Assembly: GCA_009838845.1 (NCBI GenBank)
Contig: VXRD01000155.1
Span: 1-64,000 of the forward strand
Reading direction: 5' to 3'
Source of the DNA: Gemmatimonadota bacterium
GTDB lineage: Bacteria > Latescibacterota > UBA2968
Length of the DNA: 64,000 bases
This document shows, piece after piece, positions 19,997 through 29,776 of the stretch. A model generated the notes under the pieces. That model ran no database searches, was not told the origin of the DNA, and saw nothing but the letters and a program-made list of their open reading frames with translations. A program made the position numbers and the translations under genes. Every line of letters starts with the position of its first letter. The first letter of the stretch is position 1.

Positions 19997-20058
19997 CCTT
20001 GCTTTTTGTCCGAAAACCCTCTGTGTCCCAAAGAGTTGTCAGGAAAAAAAAGAACAAC

Positions 20059-23000
20059 TTAAATGGTTAAAAATTCACGTCTTGCCGTCAGCCACAAGCC
20101 CTTTGCAAAAATCGTTTCGCCGGTGAATTTCGCCCAGTGTCTGGCATAGGTGTTCACCTGGTCGGCTGTTTGTTCACACAGTGCCTGTACATCGTCATCG
20201 GTTTTGACCGTATTGGTTTTGTAATCGACAATTTTCCATCCTCCGGGCAGGCGATAGACCAGGTCGATGACGCCGCGGATAATTTCGCTGGTGTTGTTCT
20301 CCGCTTGCGATACCGCGAAGGGGACTTCGGTATATACGGTTTCTGAAGCCTGTATTTCCGCCCATATCTCCGAGTTGCGAAAGTGCTGCAATGCGTCCAA
20401 TGCGTGTGGTAGAAACCCGGCGTCTGCACCTGCATTATTCAGCAGATGCGCGACATAAGGTGTGGGATCAGCGGGCAATCGCATGTTGATGGCGTCGTCG
20501 AATATCCGGTGGATTACGGTGCCATACGCAGCGCCTTTGCCTGCTGCTGATCGCCCTTCGTCCGTATATGTGACGTCCGCCCGGTCATCTGTTACCTGCG
20601 CGACTTTAAACGATTCTTTTTTCACAGTTTGCCAGAATTGGTCTCTTTGTTTTCGTTCCATTTCTACAGACAGTGTTTTGGTTGATGGGGTTTCTGGGGT
20701 GGGTTGCGGTGAATGGTCGCCGTGCGCCAGTTCGGACACGTTTTTTAGATGGGGATAGAGCGGCGACCACGGTCCATGGTCGGGTTTTTCCTCGTAGGTG
20801 GATACTACGAGCAAGTTTTCTGCGCGCGTTGCTGCTACGTAGAGCAATCGCAGTTCTTCGCCTTGCAAAAATCGCGTTTCTTCAGCTTGGGCATCTTCCC
20901 AACCCGCAGGCTCGGCGACAACCTCGCGTTGATACGGTCCGCGGGGTTTTGTAATGGGCAATGCCAAAAAGGGTTCGTCGCTGGTACGGGATACGTGAAA
21001 TTCGGGACCATAGCGCGTGTAACTCGTGTCATAGGGGTCGGCGAGGAAGACGATTTTGCCCTGTAATCCCTTGGCCTGATGCAGGTTCATCAATCGCACG
21101 ACGTTTTCCTGTGCGGAGGGGATGGTCATTTGTTCAATTTTGTAGTCTCTGTCGTCAATGAGGGCGCGCAGTTCGGTCACCACCTGCCCCCAATGCATTC
21201 CCTGTGCGCTCCATTCGCGGATGAGAGATAATATGCGGATGAGATTGCCAGCGTGTGTTTCTCCCATGGGCAGGGTGCGCACAAAAGGCAGGAGGCCGAG
21301 TCTTTCTACACAGCGCGCTATGGCAGTATCTGGCGATAGGGAGTATAACCATTCCAACGCTTTTTTGAGATGGTCATAAGCCTGCTCGAATGTTCGGCGC
21401 AATTCTCGATCCATTCCTTTGGGTAAATCGCGTGTCCAGTTGAAATCACCACCTGCTTTTTTGAATGCATAGAGGGCATCATCTCCCAGGCCGACGAGAT
21501 CCCCCCGCAAATAGGCGAGTAGTGGTAGCGGATTGTCGGGCATATAAACGGTTTCCAAAAAATCTGTGAGCGTATGCAATACGTCTGCTTCACCCAGGCG
21601 ATTGCCTCCCGTGATTTCAAAGGGAATGCTGCGTTCCTCCAGTGCCTGGGCGTAATGGGACAAATAGCCAGAGGTGCGCGTTAAGATGAGAAAGTCGCCC
21701 GGCGATGCGTTGGCGGCTTCTCCATTAATTTCCGTTTTGCCTTCTATGGCTGTTGCGATGAAGTTTGCAATCCGCGCGGCGTCTTCCTCTGCGATCTGGC
21801 TTCGGCTGTTGCGATAGACTTTGTCGATTGAAATTCGGCGGACTGCATCTGTTTCATCATCGGATCTGTATTTGAATAGCGGAGCAAATTCGGCTTGATA
21901 GGGTTTTTCATGCGCGGTGAACAGGGGTTCAAATGCCGCGTTGATCCAATCGCAGAGGCGACCCAGTGAGCGAAAGTTCGTGTTCAGGTTGACGATATCG
22001 CCATTGGTATTGTCAATGCGGTTGCGGACGAGGTCGAAGGTTTCGACATCCGCGCGGCGAAAGCGATAGATCGATTGTTTGCCGTCGCCTACTAAAAATA
22101 AGCTGCCCGGGCGGGGTGTAAGTTTGCGCCAATCGGTTTCTTGCAGGTTTTCGCCGGTTAAATACAGCAATATTTCGGCCTGGATGGGATCGGTATCCTG
22201 AAATTCATCTACGAATAGGCAGTGATAGCGATCCTGAAAGTGGCGGCGCACTTCGGGGTGGTCGCGCAGTAATCGCGCGGCGAGTTCGAGGAGGTCTTGA
22301 AATGTAAGGCGTCCGGTTTCGCGGCGGGTTTTGGCGTATTCTGCAACTGCGTCATCGACAAAGGGGGCAGCGAACCGGTAGATGTATTGCCGCCATCTGG
22401 TGAGGGTGGGGTCGAGTATTTCGGTTTGAAGTTCGGGTAATAAGGTGTCTCGCAAGTGTTTTGCAAAATCCTGGTTGGGCGCCCAGCTTTTGAGGGTGAC
22501 ACCGAGGTTTCCGGAAAGTATGTGCAAGAGGGCGATGCGATCCGCGTCGGACTGAATCCCCCGGTTCGACAGGAATAATCGCGCGCGCATCAAAGCCGTC
22601 TGGCAGGCATCGCGTCTGCCGGGGAGTGGATCGGGGATAAAGGCTCCTGTGTGTTGCAGAAAGGCTTCAAGTTGTGAAACTGCGGTCGATAAATCGGGTT
22701 TTTGTACTGGTTCGCTTACGAGCGGTACATCGCTGAACTGGTAGCGTCTTTGAAAAAATCCATACAGGTCTTCCGGGCGCAGACCCAGTTCTTCAAATTT
22801 GACGAGTTGCGGGTCTTCGGATAGAAAACTCTGCTGGACAAATTGATCCCACGCTTCGCGGCGCATGACGGCTTCTTCGCGTTCTTCGACTTCTGAAAAG
22901 TCGGGTGGCAGGCTCGCTTCAACGGGTCGTTCTCGCAATAACTGGCCGCAGAATGAGTGTATGGTGCCAATAAAGCATTGATCTACTTTTTCGAGTGCGT

Positions 23001-23268
23001 TTTGAATGCGGTCCAGGTCCTCACCGTCTGCGTTTTTAGCACGCGATTTTAATTCACTGAAAAATCGCCCGCGCATTTCACCTGCTGCTTTGCGCGTGAA
23101 GGTGATGGCGGATAGTTGATCTACGGCTACGACACCTGTTTGCACCGCGTTCACCATCCGCTGCACCAGCGCATAGGTTTTTCCCGCACCAGCTCCTGCG
23201 AGTACCATCATATTGCGATCCAGTGCTTCGGCTATTTTATCGCGTGCTTGTTGATCTCGAAGGTTCAT
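20059..23268 (-). CDS. addA: AddA-type helicase-nuclease
   Basis: This 1069-residue UvrD-like protein is the helicase-nuclease subunit of an AddAB-type complex that processes double-strand ends for recombination. Walker A is AGAGAGKT at residues 24-31. The Walker B segment is VDEFQDTDPIQAE, followed by VGDGKQSIYRFRRAD. The C-terminal PD-(D/E)XK nuclease is seen at about residues 994-1014 (GVIDLVYRLPGG and IVDYKTN). The ATG overlaps the addB stop by four bases, so the subunits are coupled. It lies directly upstream of the dnaN-recF genes. RecB is the alternative, but the AddB-like partner favours AddA. Confidence 0.92.
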   Translation of the reverse strand: MNLRDQQARDKIAEALDRNMMVLAGAGAGKTYALVQRMVNAVQTGVVAVDQLSAITFTRKAAGEMRGRFFSELKSRAKNADGEDLDRIQNALEKVDQCFIGTIHSFCGQLLRERPVEASLPPDFSEVEEREEAVMRREAWDQFVQQSFLSEDPQLVKFEELGLRPEDLYGFFQRRYQFSDVPLVSEPVQKPDLSTAVSQLEAFLQHTGAFIPDPLPGRRDACQTALMRARLFLSNRGIQSDADRIALLHILSGNLGVTLKSWAPNQDFAKHLRDTLLPELQTEILDPTLTRWRQYIYRFAAPFVDDAVAEYAKTRRETGRLTFQDLLELAARLLRDHPEVRRHFQDRYHCLFVDEFQDTDPIQAEILLYLTGENLQETDWRKLTPRPGSLFLVGDGKQSIYRFRRADVETFDLVRNRIDNTNGDIVNLNTNFRSLGRLCDWINAAFEPLFTAHEKPYQAEFAPLFKYRSDDETDAVRRISIDKVYRNSRSQIAEEDAARIANFIATAIEGKTEINGEAANASPGDFLILTRTSGYLSHYAQALEERSIPFEITGGNRLGEADVLHTLTDFLETVYMPDNPLPLLAYLRGDLVGLGDDALYAFKKAGGDFNWTRDLPKGMDRELRRTFEQAYDHLKKALEWLYSLSPDTAIARCVERLGLLPFVRTLPMGETHAGNLIRILSLIREWSAQGMHWGQVVTELRALIDDRDYKIEQMTIPSAQENVVRLMNLHQAKGLQGKIVFLADPYDTSYTRYGPEFHVSRTSDEPFLALPITKPRGPYQREVVAEPAGWEDAQAEETRFLQGEELRLLYVAATRAENLLVVSTYEEKPDHGPWSPLYPHLKNVSELAHGDHSPQPTPETPSTKTLSVEMERKQRDQFWQTVKKESFKVAQVTDDRADVTYTDEGRSAAGKGAAYGTVIHRIFDDAINMRLPADPTPYVAHLLNNAGADAGFLPHALDALQHFRNSEIWAEIQASETVYTEVPFAVSQAENNTSEIIRGVIDLVYRLPGGWKIVDYKTNTVKTDDDVQALCEQTADQVNTYARHWAKFTGETIFAKGLWLTARREFLTI

Positions 23269-26243
23269 ATTCCCATCCAGCGATTGAGGCTGTCCAGCAA
23301 GAGTGCGAAGTCGGGATCGTCGTCCATTGTTTCACGCGCGTCGGCGAGGGCGTTGGCGTCCAGGCGTTCTTTGCTGCAGACGCGGTTGTAGATGCAGTAG
23401 TCGCATTCCTGGGATTTTTGTATGTGAAAAAAGCCACCGTTCTCTACCAGTTCGAGCAAGGGGCGCAACACATTGGCGAGTGTTTCGGGTGCTGGCGGCG
23501 TTTCTGAAAGCCTGCGGCCGTGTTCTCTGTCACCGGGAAAGACGTAACCGGATAATTGTACGCGGCCAGGTTCGCGTTGTTGTCTCAAGATCGAATTCAG
23601 GGCATAGGCGTACAGTGCCCATTGCAAATGCGTGCCGCGTTTGAGCAGGTCCCGTTCGTCGTATTGTGCCATGGATCCGGTTTTGTAATCCCAAATTACA
23701 AAGTTGTCGTCCACGCGATCTACGCGGTCAATACGCCCGCGGATGCGAATCGCGACATCTTCTGCGAGTTCGAGTGTCACAGGGGGTTCGCAATTCAGCC
23801 CGCCCGATTCGCCAAATCCGAAGGTCACTTCAAATGCGAGGGGATCGGCGTCTTTTTGATCGGACTCGACGGATAGAAATACCTGCGCGGCTTGCAATAG
23901 ACGTTTGACGTCGGCGCGATACGCCGCTTCGTGTTCAACGGGATGGGTTTCTTTTTTGGCTTCTATTTCTCGTTCTAAGATTTCACGAATAAGCGTTCCG
24001 TGTCGTTCGCGGTCGGGGCGTTCTCCTCGCGCTTTCAGGGTTTGCATGAATTTGTGAAATAAGCTGTGTAATAACGCGCCATAAGACAGGGGATCGAGCC
24101 ATCGCGTGGGGTCGGTTTCGGTTTTTTCTATGGGTTGTATTTCGAGTACGTAGTTCAAAAAATACCGGTACGGACATCGGGCGAGCATTTCCAGTTTTGA
24201 GGGTGAAAAGATGCGGTGCTGTGCGGTAATCGCCAGTTCGGGTGTGGGCTTGCCGAGCCATCCATCATAGGTCGTCAATCCGTCCCATTCGCGATTGCGG
24301 CGCGCCTTTTGTCCTGCGACCAGATGGGGAAAGGTCTGATGCACAACGGATTCGTAGTCGGCTGAGGCGTGGTGCGCTATCAGTGCCTCTGCGTCGTCCA
24401 GCGCCTGTGTAGATGTTTGGGGCAAAGTGGGTGCAACAGGTATAGGGTTGATGTTCATCTGTTCGGCGGCTTGCTGAAAGAGGGCGGCGGGATAGCGTTC
24501 CCGGCTGTCGGATAGGCTTCGATGGCAGGACAATAATGTCACTTTATAAGATGCCATGCCCAATACGCGGATGAGATGCCACACTTGCTCGGCGGGTCGC
24601 GTGCGGCGCAGTTCCAGTTCACCGGATACGCCCGAGCGCTCGCCATCTAATAGTATTGGGTCTTCTGTTGCGCCACCGGGGAAGGTGGCTTCGTCCAAGC
24701 CTGTGATGTAAATATGTGCGCGATTGGTGTATCCCGCGCGCGAAAGCGGGGCTATTGACAGATGTCCGGATTTGGCTGCTTCGGCTTTAAAAGAGAGGTT
24801 GGCGATCAATTCAGATAGACGGTTTGCCAGTCGGCGTACAGGTGCTTTGCGGCGCACGGATTGGGCCATGTGGTGCAGGCGATCCCGGATCGCGGTGAGG
24901 ACCTCATCTTCGGCGTTTGCAAAGTGCGCGAGAAATTGCAAGCCAGCATTGACCAGCGCACCGAGCGATACACGGGGTCCGCTGGGGATGAGATCGAATA
25001 AGCGTTTGAGTTCTTCTTCAACGGCTTCGATTTCCTCAAGGGTTAATCCGCGATGGTCGGTTTCCGAGTTTTCACTGTCTCTATGGCGCAGGTCGGCTTT
25101 TATCTGGTTCAGGGCAGTAAAATAACGCCGAGGACCTTCGCCTTCGCCAATATGCGCGTGTTGGAGGACGGTTGCAATTACAGGTGCGCCTTCGGTGGCG
25201 ATCAGGCCCGCGCGGCACATCATTACGAGTTCGTCAGAGGGGTATCCCACGCCTACCCACCGGTAAAAGTTCACCAGTGCGCGACCGGTTCGGGTTGTCG
25301 AAACAGGTATGCCTTCGGCAAATGTGGCGGGCAGCCCATATCGCTGAACCGCATCGCACAACAGGCTCACATAGGGCATTTCTGAGGTGTATGCGATTTC
25401 GACGGCATCCAGGGGTATGGTTCCCGATCTTATGTCGCGCAATACGGTGCTGATTTCTGTTTCGGTGCCCAGGGTTTCGCACAGTTGGATTTGAGATTTG
25501 TCTCTGGGGTTTAATCTCGATTTAGATATGTTTCCGCCTACTCCGATTTTGCCTGTGTTGGCGGGATAGGGTGCTTTGGGAAAGCGTTTTGCCGCACTGT
25601 GTGGCGGAGGCGATACACCCATATTATTTCGCCCGATGCGGCAGATATAACCCTTTGCTTTTTCACTGAGATAGTCGAATGCCAGTTTGGGTAATGGGGT
25701 TTCGTCCAGGATGGCATAGTGTGTATTTTGTGGGGGTGATTTTAGATGTTTTAATGCATGTCGATACAATACGGCGTTGTCGTAGAGATTATCTCTTTCA
25801 AATGTCGCGCAATACGTCTGGTAAAGTCGCTGCAATACCTGATGCCGCGTGCCTTTCTCAGAAAGCGAGTCCGTTTCCAGTTCCAAACCCGCTGCACGCA
25901 GAACGCGCAATGTGCGCAGGAAAGGTCGCGCGAGCGCAGTGGCCTGTTGTGCGAAGTAATCATCATTGACTTCGCGCACGGCCCGGGGGATCATTTCGTC
26001 CAGATAGAATAAGTCCGCGTCTTGCGCCATGCGCGAATACCCTTCCGCGATGAGATGGGCACCCGCATCTTTTTCCGCGAGGCTGCGCGGGGTTTCGATT
26101 TGTAAGTTTAGCCACGAATATCCCGTTTCCGCAAGTGCGAGTGTCAGGTCGTGCCCTATGGTCATGGTGGGGACGATCAGGACTTTTGCGTCGATTGGAT
26201 GCGCGTCACAAAATGCTTTCAGTTGTGTGAGGTGGTATTGCAT
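23265..26243 (-). CDS. addB: AddB-type nuclease subunit
   Basis: The 992-residue protein has the C-terminal PD-(D/E)XK nuclease fold, with RGRIDRVDRV and VIWDYKTGS at about residues 835-860. Four cysteines fit the iron-sulfur staple of AddB nucleases: one at about residue 687 (LARCPYRYF) and three at about 944-953 (CDYCIYNRVC). The N-terminus begins with a degenerate helicase fold and shows no Walker A motif, so it is probably not an active ATPase itself. addA overlaps its end by four bases. The pair likely substitutes for RecBCD. Confidence 0.88.
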   Translation of the reverse strand: MQYHLTQLKAFCDAHPIDAKVLIVPTMTIGHDLTLALAETGYSWLNLQIETPRSLAEKDAGAHLIAEGYSRMAQDADLFYLDEMIPRAVREVNDDYFAQQATALARPFLRTLRVLRAAGLELETDSLSEKGTRHQVLQRLYQTYCATFERDNLYDNAVLYRHALKHLKSPPQNTHYAILDETPLPKLAFDYLSEKAKGYICRIGRNNMGVSPPPHSAAKRFPKAPYPANTGKIGVGGNISKSRLNPRDKSQIQLCETLGTETEISTVLRDIRSGTIPLDAVEIAYTSEMPYVSLLCDAVQRYGLPATFAEGIPVSTTRTGRALVNFYRWVGVGYPSDELVMMCRAGLIATEGAPVIATVLQHAHIGEGEGPRRYFTALNQIKADLRHRDSENSETDHRGLTLEEIEAVEEELKRLFDLIPSGPRVSLGALVNAGLQFLAHFANAEDEVLTAIRDRLHHMAQSVRRKAPVRRLANRLSELIANLSFKAEAAKSGHLSIAPLSRAGYTNRAHIYITGLDEATFPGGATEDPILLDGERSGVSGELELRRTRPAEQVWHLIRVLGMASYKVTLLSCHRSLSDSRERYPAALFQQAAEQMNINPIPVAPTLPQTSTQALDDAEALIAHHASADYESVVHQTFPHLVAGQKARRNREWDGLTTYDGWLGKPTPELAITAQHRIFSPSKLEMLARCPYRYFLNYVLEIQPIEKTETDPTRWLDPLSYGALLHSLFHKFMQTLKARGERPDRERHGTLIREILEREIEAKKETHPVEHEAAYRADVKRLLQAAQVFLSVESDQKDADPLAFEVTFGFGESGGLNCEPPVTLELAEDVAIRIRGRIDRVDRVDDNFVIWDYKTGSMAQYDERDLLKRGTHLQWALYAYALNSILRQQREPGRVQLSGYVFPGDREHGRRLSETPPAPETLANVLRPLLELVENGGFFHIQKSQECDYCIYNRVCSKERLDANALADARETMDDDPDFALLLDSLNRWMGI

Positions 26244-26284
26244 GGAATTATTCCTGATAAATTTGCAATAATTTACGATCGGGC

Positions 26285-26310
26285 GGGCACAGGGGCGCCG
26301 CCCCTACCTA
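26285..26310. repeat. GGGGCG palindromic element, copy 1
   Basis: Directly downstream of the permease stop, the minus strand reads GTAGGGGCGGCGCCCCTGTG, a short GC-rich palindrome. A similar sequence follows the permease stop at 57848. It may act as a terminator or be a dispersed element. Confidence 0.55.
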
Positions 26311-28776
26311 CTCATATCGCAATGTCTCAGTGGGATTTGTTCGGGCGGCTTTCCACGCCTGTGTGCTTACGGTTAATAGCGCGATTCCCAATGTCAAGAG
26401 GCTTCCGAGGACGAATGGGGTCGCGCCGAGTTCAATCCGATAGGCAAAATGCTGCAACCATCGATCCATTGCCAGATAAATAATCGGATAGGCGATCAGG
26501 TTTGCGATTCCGACGAGTATGACAAATTCTCTGCACAGGAGTATAACGAGATTCCAGACGGATGCGCCCATTGTTTTGCGTATGCCTATTTCTTTTGTGC
26601 GCTGTTCTGCGGTGAAGGCTGCCAGACCCAGCAGTCCCAGACACGCTACGAAGATCGCGATGACAAATGCCGCGCTGAATATTTGTCCCGTGCGCTGGTC
26701 GTCCCGATACCAGCGTTCCAATTGGTCGGACGCAAAGGCGATTTCGGGCGAGCGGGTGGGCAGAAATTCCGTCCAGGTGCGTTGTAGAAATGCCATTGTT
26801 TCTGAGAGTTCTTGCGGTCGAACCCGCATGGAGAGGTGACTGAGGCGATACCACGCGGCTGTGATGACCAGTGGTTCGATGGTTTCGTAGAGGGGCCGAT
26901 AGTGAAAGTCTTTGACTACGCCGATTACATGTCCTTTTCGAACGTGTGAGTTCAGTGTTTTTCCTATGGGGTCTGTCCAGCCAAATACTTTTGCTGCTGT
27001 TTCGTTTATGACGAATAATTCGCCGGGTTTGCCGCGTCTTTCCCACGCGCGTTCCGCGTACGTGCGGTCGTAATTTCGCCCGGATAGCAGGGGTATGTCG
27101 TAGCAGTCTATAAATGCCTCGTCTGCGCCAAATACCCGCACTTCAACGCCCCGGTCTGGATCGCCTTCTGGGAAGAACCACTCGCGGTTGGGCCAGCTGT
27201 TTCCCGGCAGATCCGATGTTGCCGATACGGTTGTGATATTCAGGTGTTGTGAGAATGCGTCTTTTATCTGAAGGTACCGCTTTTGCAACTGTCCGCCAGT
27301 GCTCTGATATCGGTCTTGCCGGAAGATTGAGGCGACGACGACTTCTTCTTTGTTAAATCCCAGGTCTTTTTCCTGGATCAATCGCATTTGATCGGCTACA
27401 ATGATGGTTCCTATGATCAATATAATCGATATTGCAAATTGCAATACGACGAGTCCTTTTCGCACATGAGCCTGGGCTGATCCGGCTTTGATTGCCCCGC
27501 CTTTCAATACGGTCGCGGGTTCGAATGCGGAGAGGTAGAGTGCGGGATAGCTTCCGGATAATAGCCCGACGAACAGGGTGATTCCCAGGATCCAGAGGGT
27601 TAATCCGCTGTTCAGGGTGAGGTTTTCTTGCACAAATGCGCTGAACGGGGGCAGTGCGAGATATACCAATCCGAGGGCTATACAGGCGGATAGGGCGGAT
27701 AAGAGGAGAGATTCGCCAAGGAATTGCTTTATGAGATGCGGGCGATACGCGCCCACGACTTTTCGGAGTCCCACTTCTTTTGCGCGGCTGACAGACCGGG
27801 CTGTGGAGAGGTTCATGAAGTTGATACAGGCTATTGTGAGGATGAAGAATCCCACGAGTCCCAGCAGATAGATTTGCTGTATGTCTTTGTAGGGTCTTCC
27901 CGCGTCGCCCGTAAATCCGGGCATATCGATTTTGGAATACAGGTGCATGCGCGAGACGGGATGGAGATAATAGCGCACGGTTTCGCTTTCGTCTTCTGCG
28001 ATTTCCGCATAGCGTTCGACGAGTTCCGGCAATTTCCGAGCGATGTCTTCGGGGTTGGCTCCGGGTTTCAGGCGCAGGTACGTATTTGCCGGGCGCGAGT
28101 ACGCTGGCGGCAACCAGTGATCCCACGATCTGCGCTGGCGAACGCCCTGTGGCATGGTGGCGGTGATGAAGTCATACTGGAACCGCGAGTTGTGGGGTGC
28201 TTGTCGTATTAAGCCCGTGATTTGATATGTGCCGCCAAATAGGTTGTGATCTACTGTGATTGTTTTGCCGATTGGATTGATGGTTCCGAAAAATTTCCGG
28301 GCGATGGATTCTGTTATAACTACTGAAAATGGGTCCTGTAATACAGTTTGGGGATCGCCTGTCAGGATTTCGATGCCGAAGAATGCGAATACGTTGGGGT
28401 CGCTTAGCCAGAACATCTGTTGAAACGATTTTTCCCCGGCGTTTATCCAGCGGAGGCCAGCCCAAAAGCGCGTGGCGTCTTCCACGTCTGGAAATTCTTC
28501 GGGCAACACAGTTGCCAGTGGTCCCTGCTGGCCCGTGTTCCACGCTATCCGCCCGTTTGCATGGCGGGTTTGTTTCATGACGCGATAGGTGCGCGCTACT
28601 TCTGGGCGAAACCGGTCGTAGCTCAGTTCATAGGAGATGTAGATCGCGAGCAATACCGCACACGCCATTCCGAGTGCCAGTCCCGATAAGTTGATCAATG
28701 AGTAGCCCGGATGTCTCAGGAGGTTGCGGATGGCGATGGTGAGGTAGTTTTTTGCGAGGTAGAGGGTTTGTTTCAT
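26308..28776 (-). CDS. FtsX/MacB-type ABC transporter permease, solitary
   Basis: This 822-residue protein is a two-module permease. An N-terminal membrane helix (YSLINLSGLALGMACAVLL) is followed by a large extracytoplasmic domain, a group of central helices beginning with IYLLGLVGFFILTIACINF, a second large domain and three C-terminal helices. The family block EVGLRKVVGAY and the repeated EIGIRKTMGAS mark the cytoplasmic loops. The C-terminus ends TNPTETLRYE, as in the permeases at 53-64 kb. I chose the ATG at 28776, where MKQTLYLAKN matches its paralogs; no clear ribosome site is seen. No ATPase gene is adjacent, so it must share one made elsewhere. MacB-like permeases move substrates from the periplasm rather than across the inner membrane. 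Confidence 0.88.
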   Translation of the reverse strand: MKQTLYLAKNYLTIAIRNLLRHPGYSLINLSGLALGMACAVLLAIYISYELSYDRFRPEVARTYRVMKQTRHANGRIAWNTGQQGPLATVLPEEFPDVEDATRFWAGLRWINAGEKSFQQMFWLSDPNVFAFFGIEILTGDPQTVLQDPFSVVITESIARKFFGTINPIGKTITVDHNLFGGTYQITGLIRQAPHNSRFQYDFITATMPQGVRQRRSWDHWLPPAYSRPANTYLRLKPGANPEDIARKLPELVERYAEIAEDESETVRYYLHPVSRMHLYSKIDMPGFTGDAGRPYKDIQQIYLLGLVGFFILTIACINFMNLSTARSVSRAKEVGLRKVVGAYRPHLIKQFLGESLLLSALSACIALGLVYLALPPFSAFVQENLTLNSGLTLWILGITLFVGLLSGSYPALYLSAFEPATVLKGGAIKAGSAQAHVRKGLVVLQFAISIILIIGTIIVADQMRLIQEKDLGFNKEEVVVASIFRQDRYQSTGGQLQKRYLQIKDAFSQHLNITTVSATSDLPGNSWPNREWFFPEGDPDRGVEVRVFGADEAFIDCYDIPLLSGRNYDRTYAERAWERRGKPGELFVINETAAKVFGWTDPIGKTLNSHVRKGHVIGVVKDFHYRPLYETIEPLVITAAWYRLSHLSMRVRPQELSETMAFLQRTWTEFLPTRSPEIAFASDQLERWYRDDQRTGQIFSAAFVIAIFVACLGLLGLAAFTAEQRTKEIGIRKTMGASVWNLVILLCREFVILVGIANLIAYPIIYLAMDRWLQHFAYRIELGATPFVLGSLLTLGIALLTVSTQAWKAARTNPTETLRYE

Positions 28777-28810
28777 GGGATATAGGTATAAAGGGAGAAG
28801 AGAGGATCCC

Positions 28811-28842
28811 GTCATCGCGGCATGCAGTTGAGCCGCGATCCA
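28811..28842. repeat. REP-like hairpin, copy 1
   Basis: ATCGCGGC and GCCGCGAT form an 8-bp stem around ATGCAGTTGA. An inverted copy with the same stem lies at 32543-32573, and a single arm lies near 32630. Confidence 0.65.
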
Positions 28843-28940
28843 GAATGTTTTGAACTGTCATCCAAAAACCAACGCCGCTCGCCGCGCGAATTAATTATAC
28901 GATACCTCTCCTGATAACAGAATTAAAATCCGTGAACACA

Positions 28941-29612
28941 TCATATTGTATTCATACGAATAACTTTACGACGACGCACTTCGACCTTTGTGATATTTTT
29001 TAACGTCCATTCTTCTGGCTCACCCCCTCGTTGGCTATACCGTGCATAAAAATGTATAATATCCCCTTCAGTAATATACTCAGCCCATTTTCCTTTACTC
29101 ACAGATGTATAAGTAAGTGTAATAGATTCTCCAAATGTGCCATAATGAAATAGTACTCGTGTATCTGACACTTCTCCGCACTTATCACAAATTAAAAACA
29201 CATCGGATAAACGTACCATTTCCAATTCTTCCGGTCCCTTAAACCAATAATTCGGTTCTTTGTAAATTTTTTCAACTGTGGCACAAAAGCGTTTTCTGGG
29301 CATCTTGTTTGTCCTCGCAACAGGATAAAATGATAATACAGAAAAATTTTCGCTGTGCTGTACCAATTCTAAATTTTTTCTGTGTATCCCTGTATGTTCG
29401 GACAAAATATCCAATGCTTCTTTTTCACCCCAACAACCCTCTATATCTACCAGCCATCTCTCAGGCAACAATCCGTCAATCACAGGATAAAAACCAAGTT
29501 TTTCTGGTTCTTTTTCCACATGTCCCAAATACTTACCCGTCGTATTATCCCTTAATCCGTACAAGCCAGATTCAAAATTTGAATTAGCAAAAGAAAGTGT
29601 TTTTTTGCTCAT
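28941..29612 (-). CDS. AT-rich orphan hypothetical protein
   Basis: I do not recognise this 223-residue protein. It contains one CxxC pair in LICDKCGEVSD, near the middle of the C-terminal half, and no signal peptide or membrane helix. The start at 29612 follows AGGG; an in-frame start at 29642 is possible. The gene is clearly more AT-rich than its neighbours: the line 29161-29220 has 22 G or C in 60 bases. It stands alone between a permease and a beta-propeller gene, with a REP-like hairpin 100 bases away. The base composition suggests recent transfer. It may be phage- or plasmid-derived, but no mobility gene is seen. Confidence 0.6.
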   Translation of the reverse strand: MSKKTLSFANSNFESGLYGLRDNTTGKYLGHVEKEPEKLGFYPVIDGLLPERWLVDIEGCWGEKEALDILSEHTGIHRKNLELVQHSENFSVLSFYPVARTNKMPRKRFCATVEKIYKEPNYWFKGPEELEMVRLSDVFLICDKCGEVSDTRVLFHYGTFGESITLTYTSVSKGKWAEYITEGDIIHFYARYSQRGGEPEEWTLKNITKVEVRRRKVIRMNTI

Positions 29613-29776
29613 GTGAGACCCTAAATGTGTAGCAAACATCAAATCCTATCTACTTTCCACACCTTCCATCTTACCCTGACACACCGGACGGTTTGTCTTT
29701 TTAATCTTAGTTAGACTGTTATATTCTTTCAAGGCATTTTTTTGTGGAACGGCATAAGGACGAGGGGAGCAGTCCA

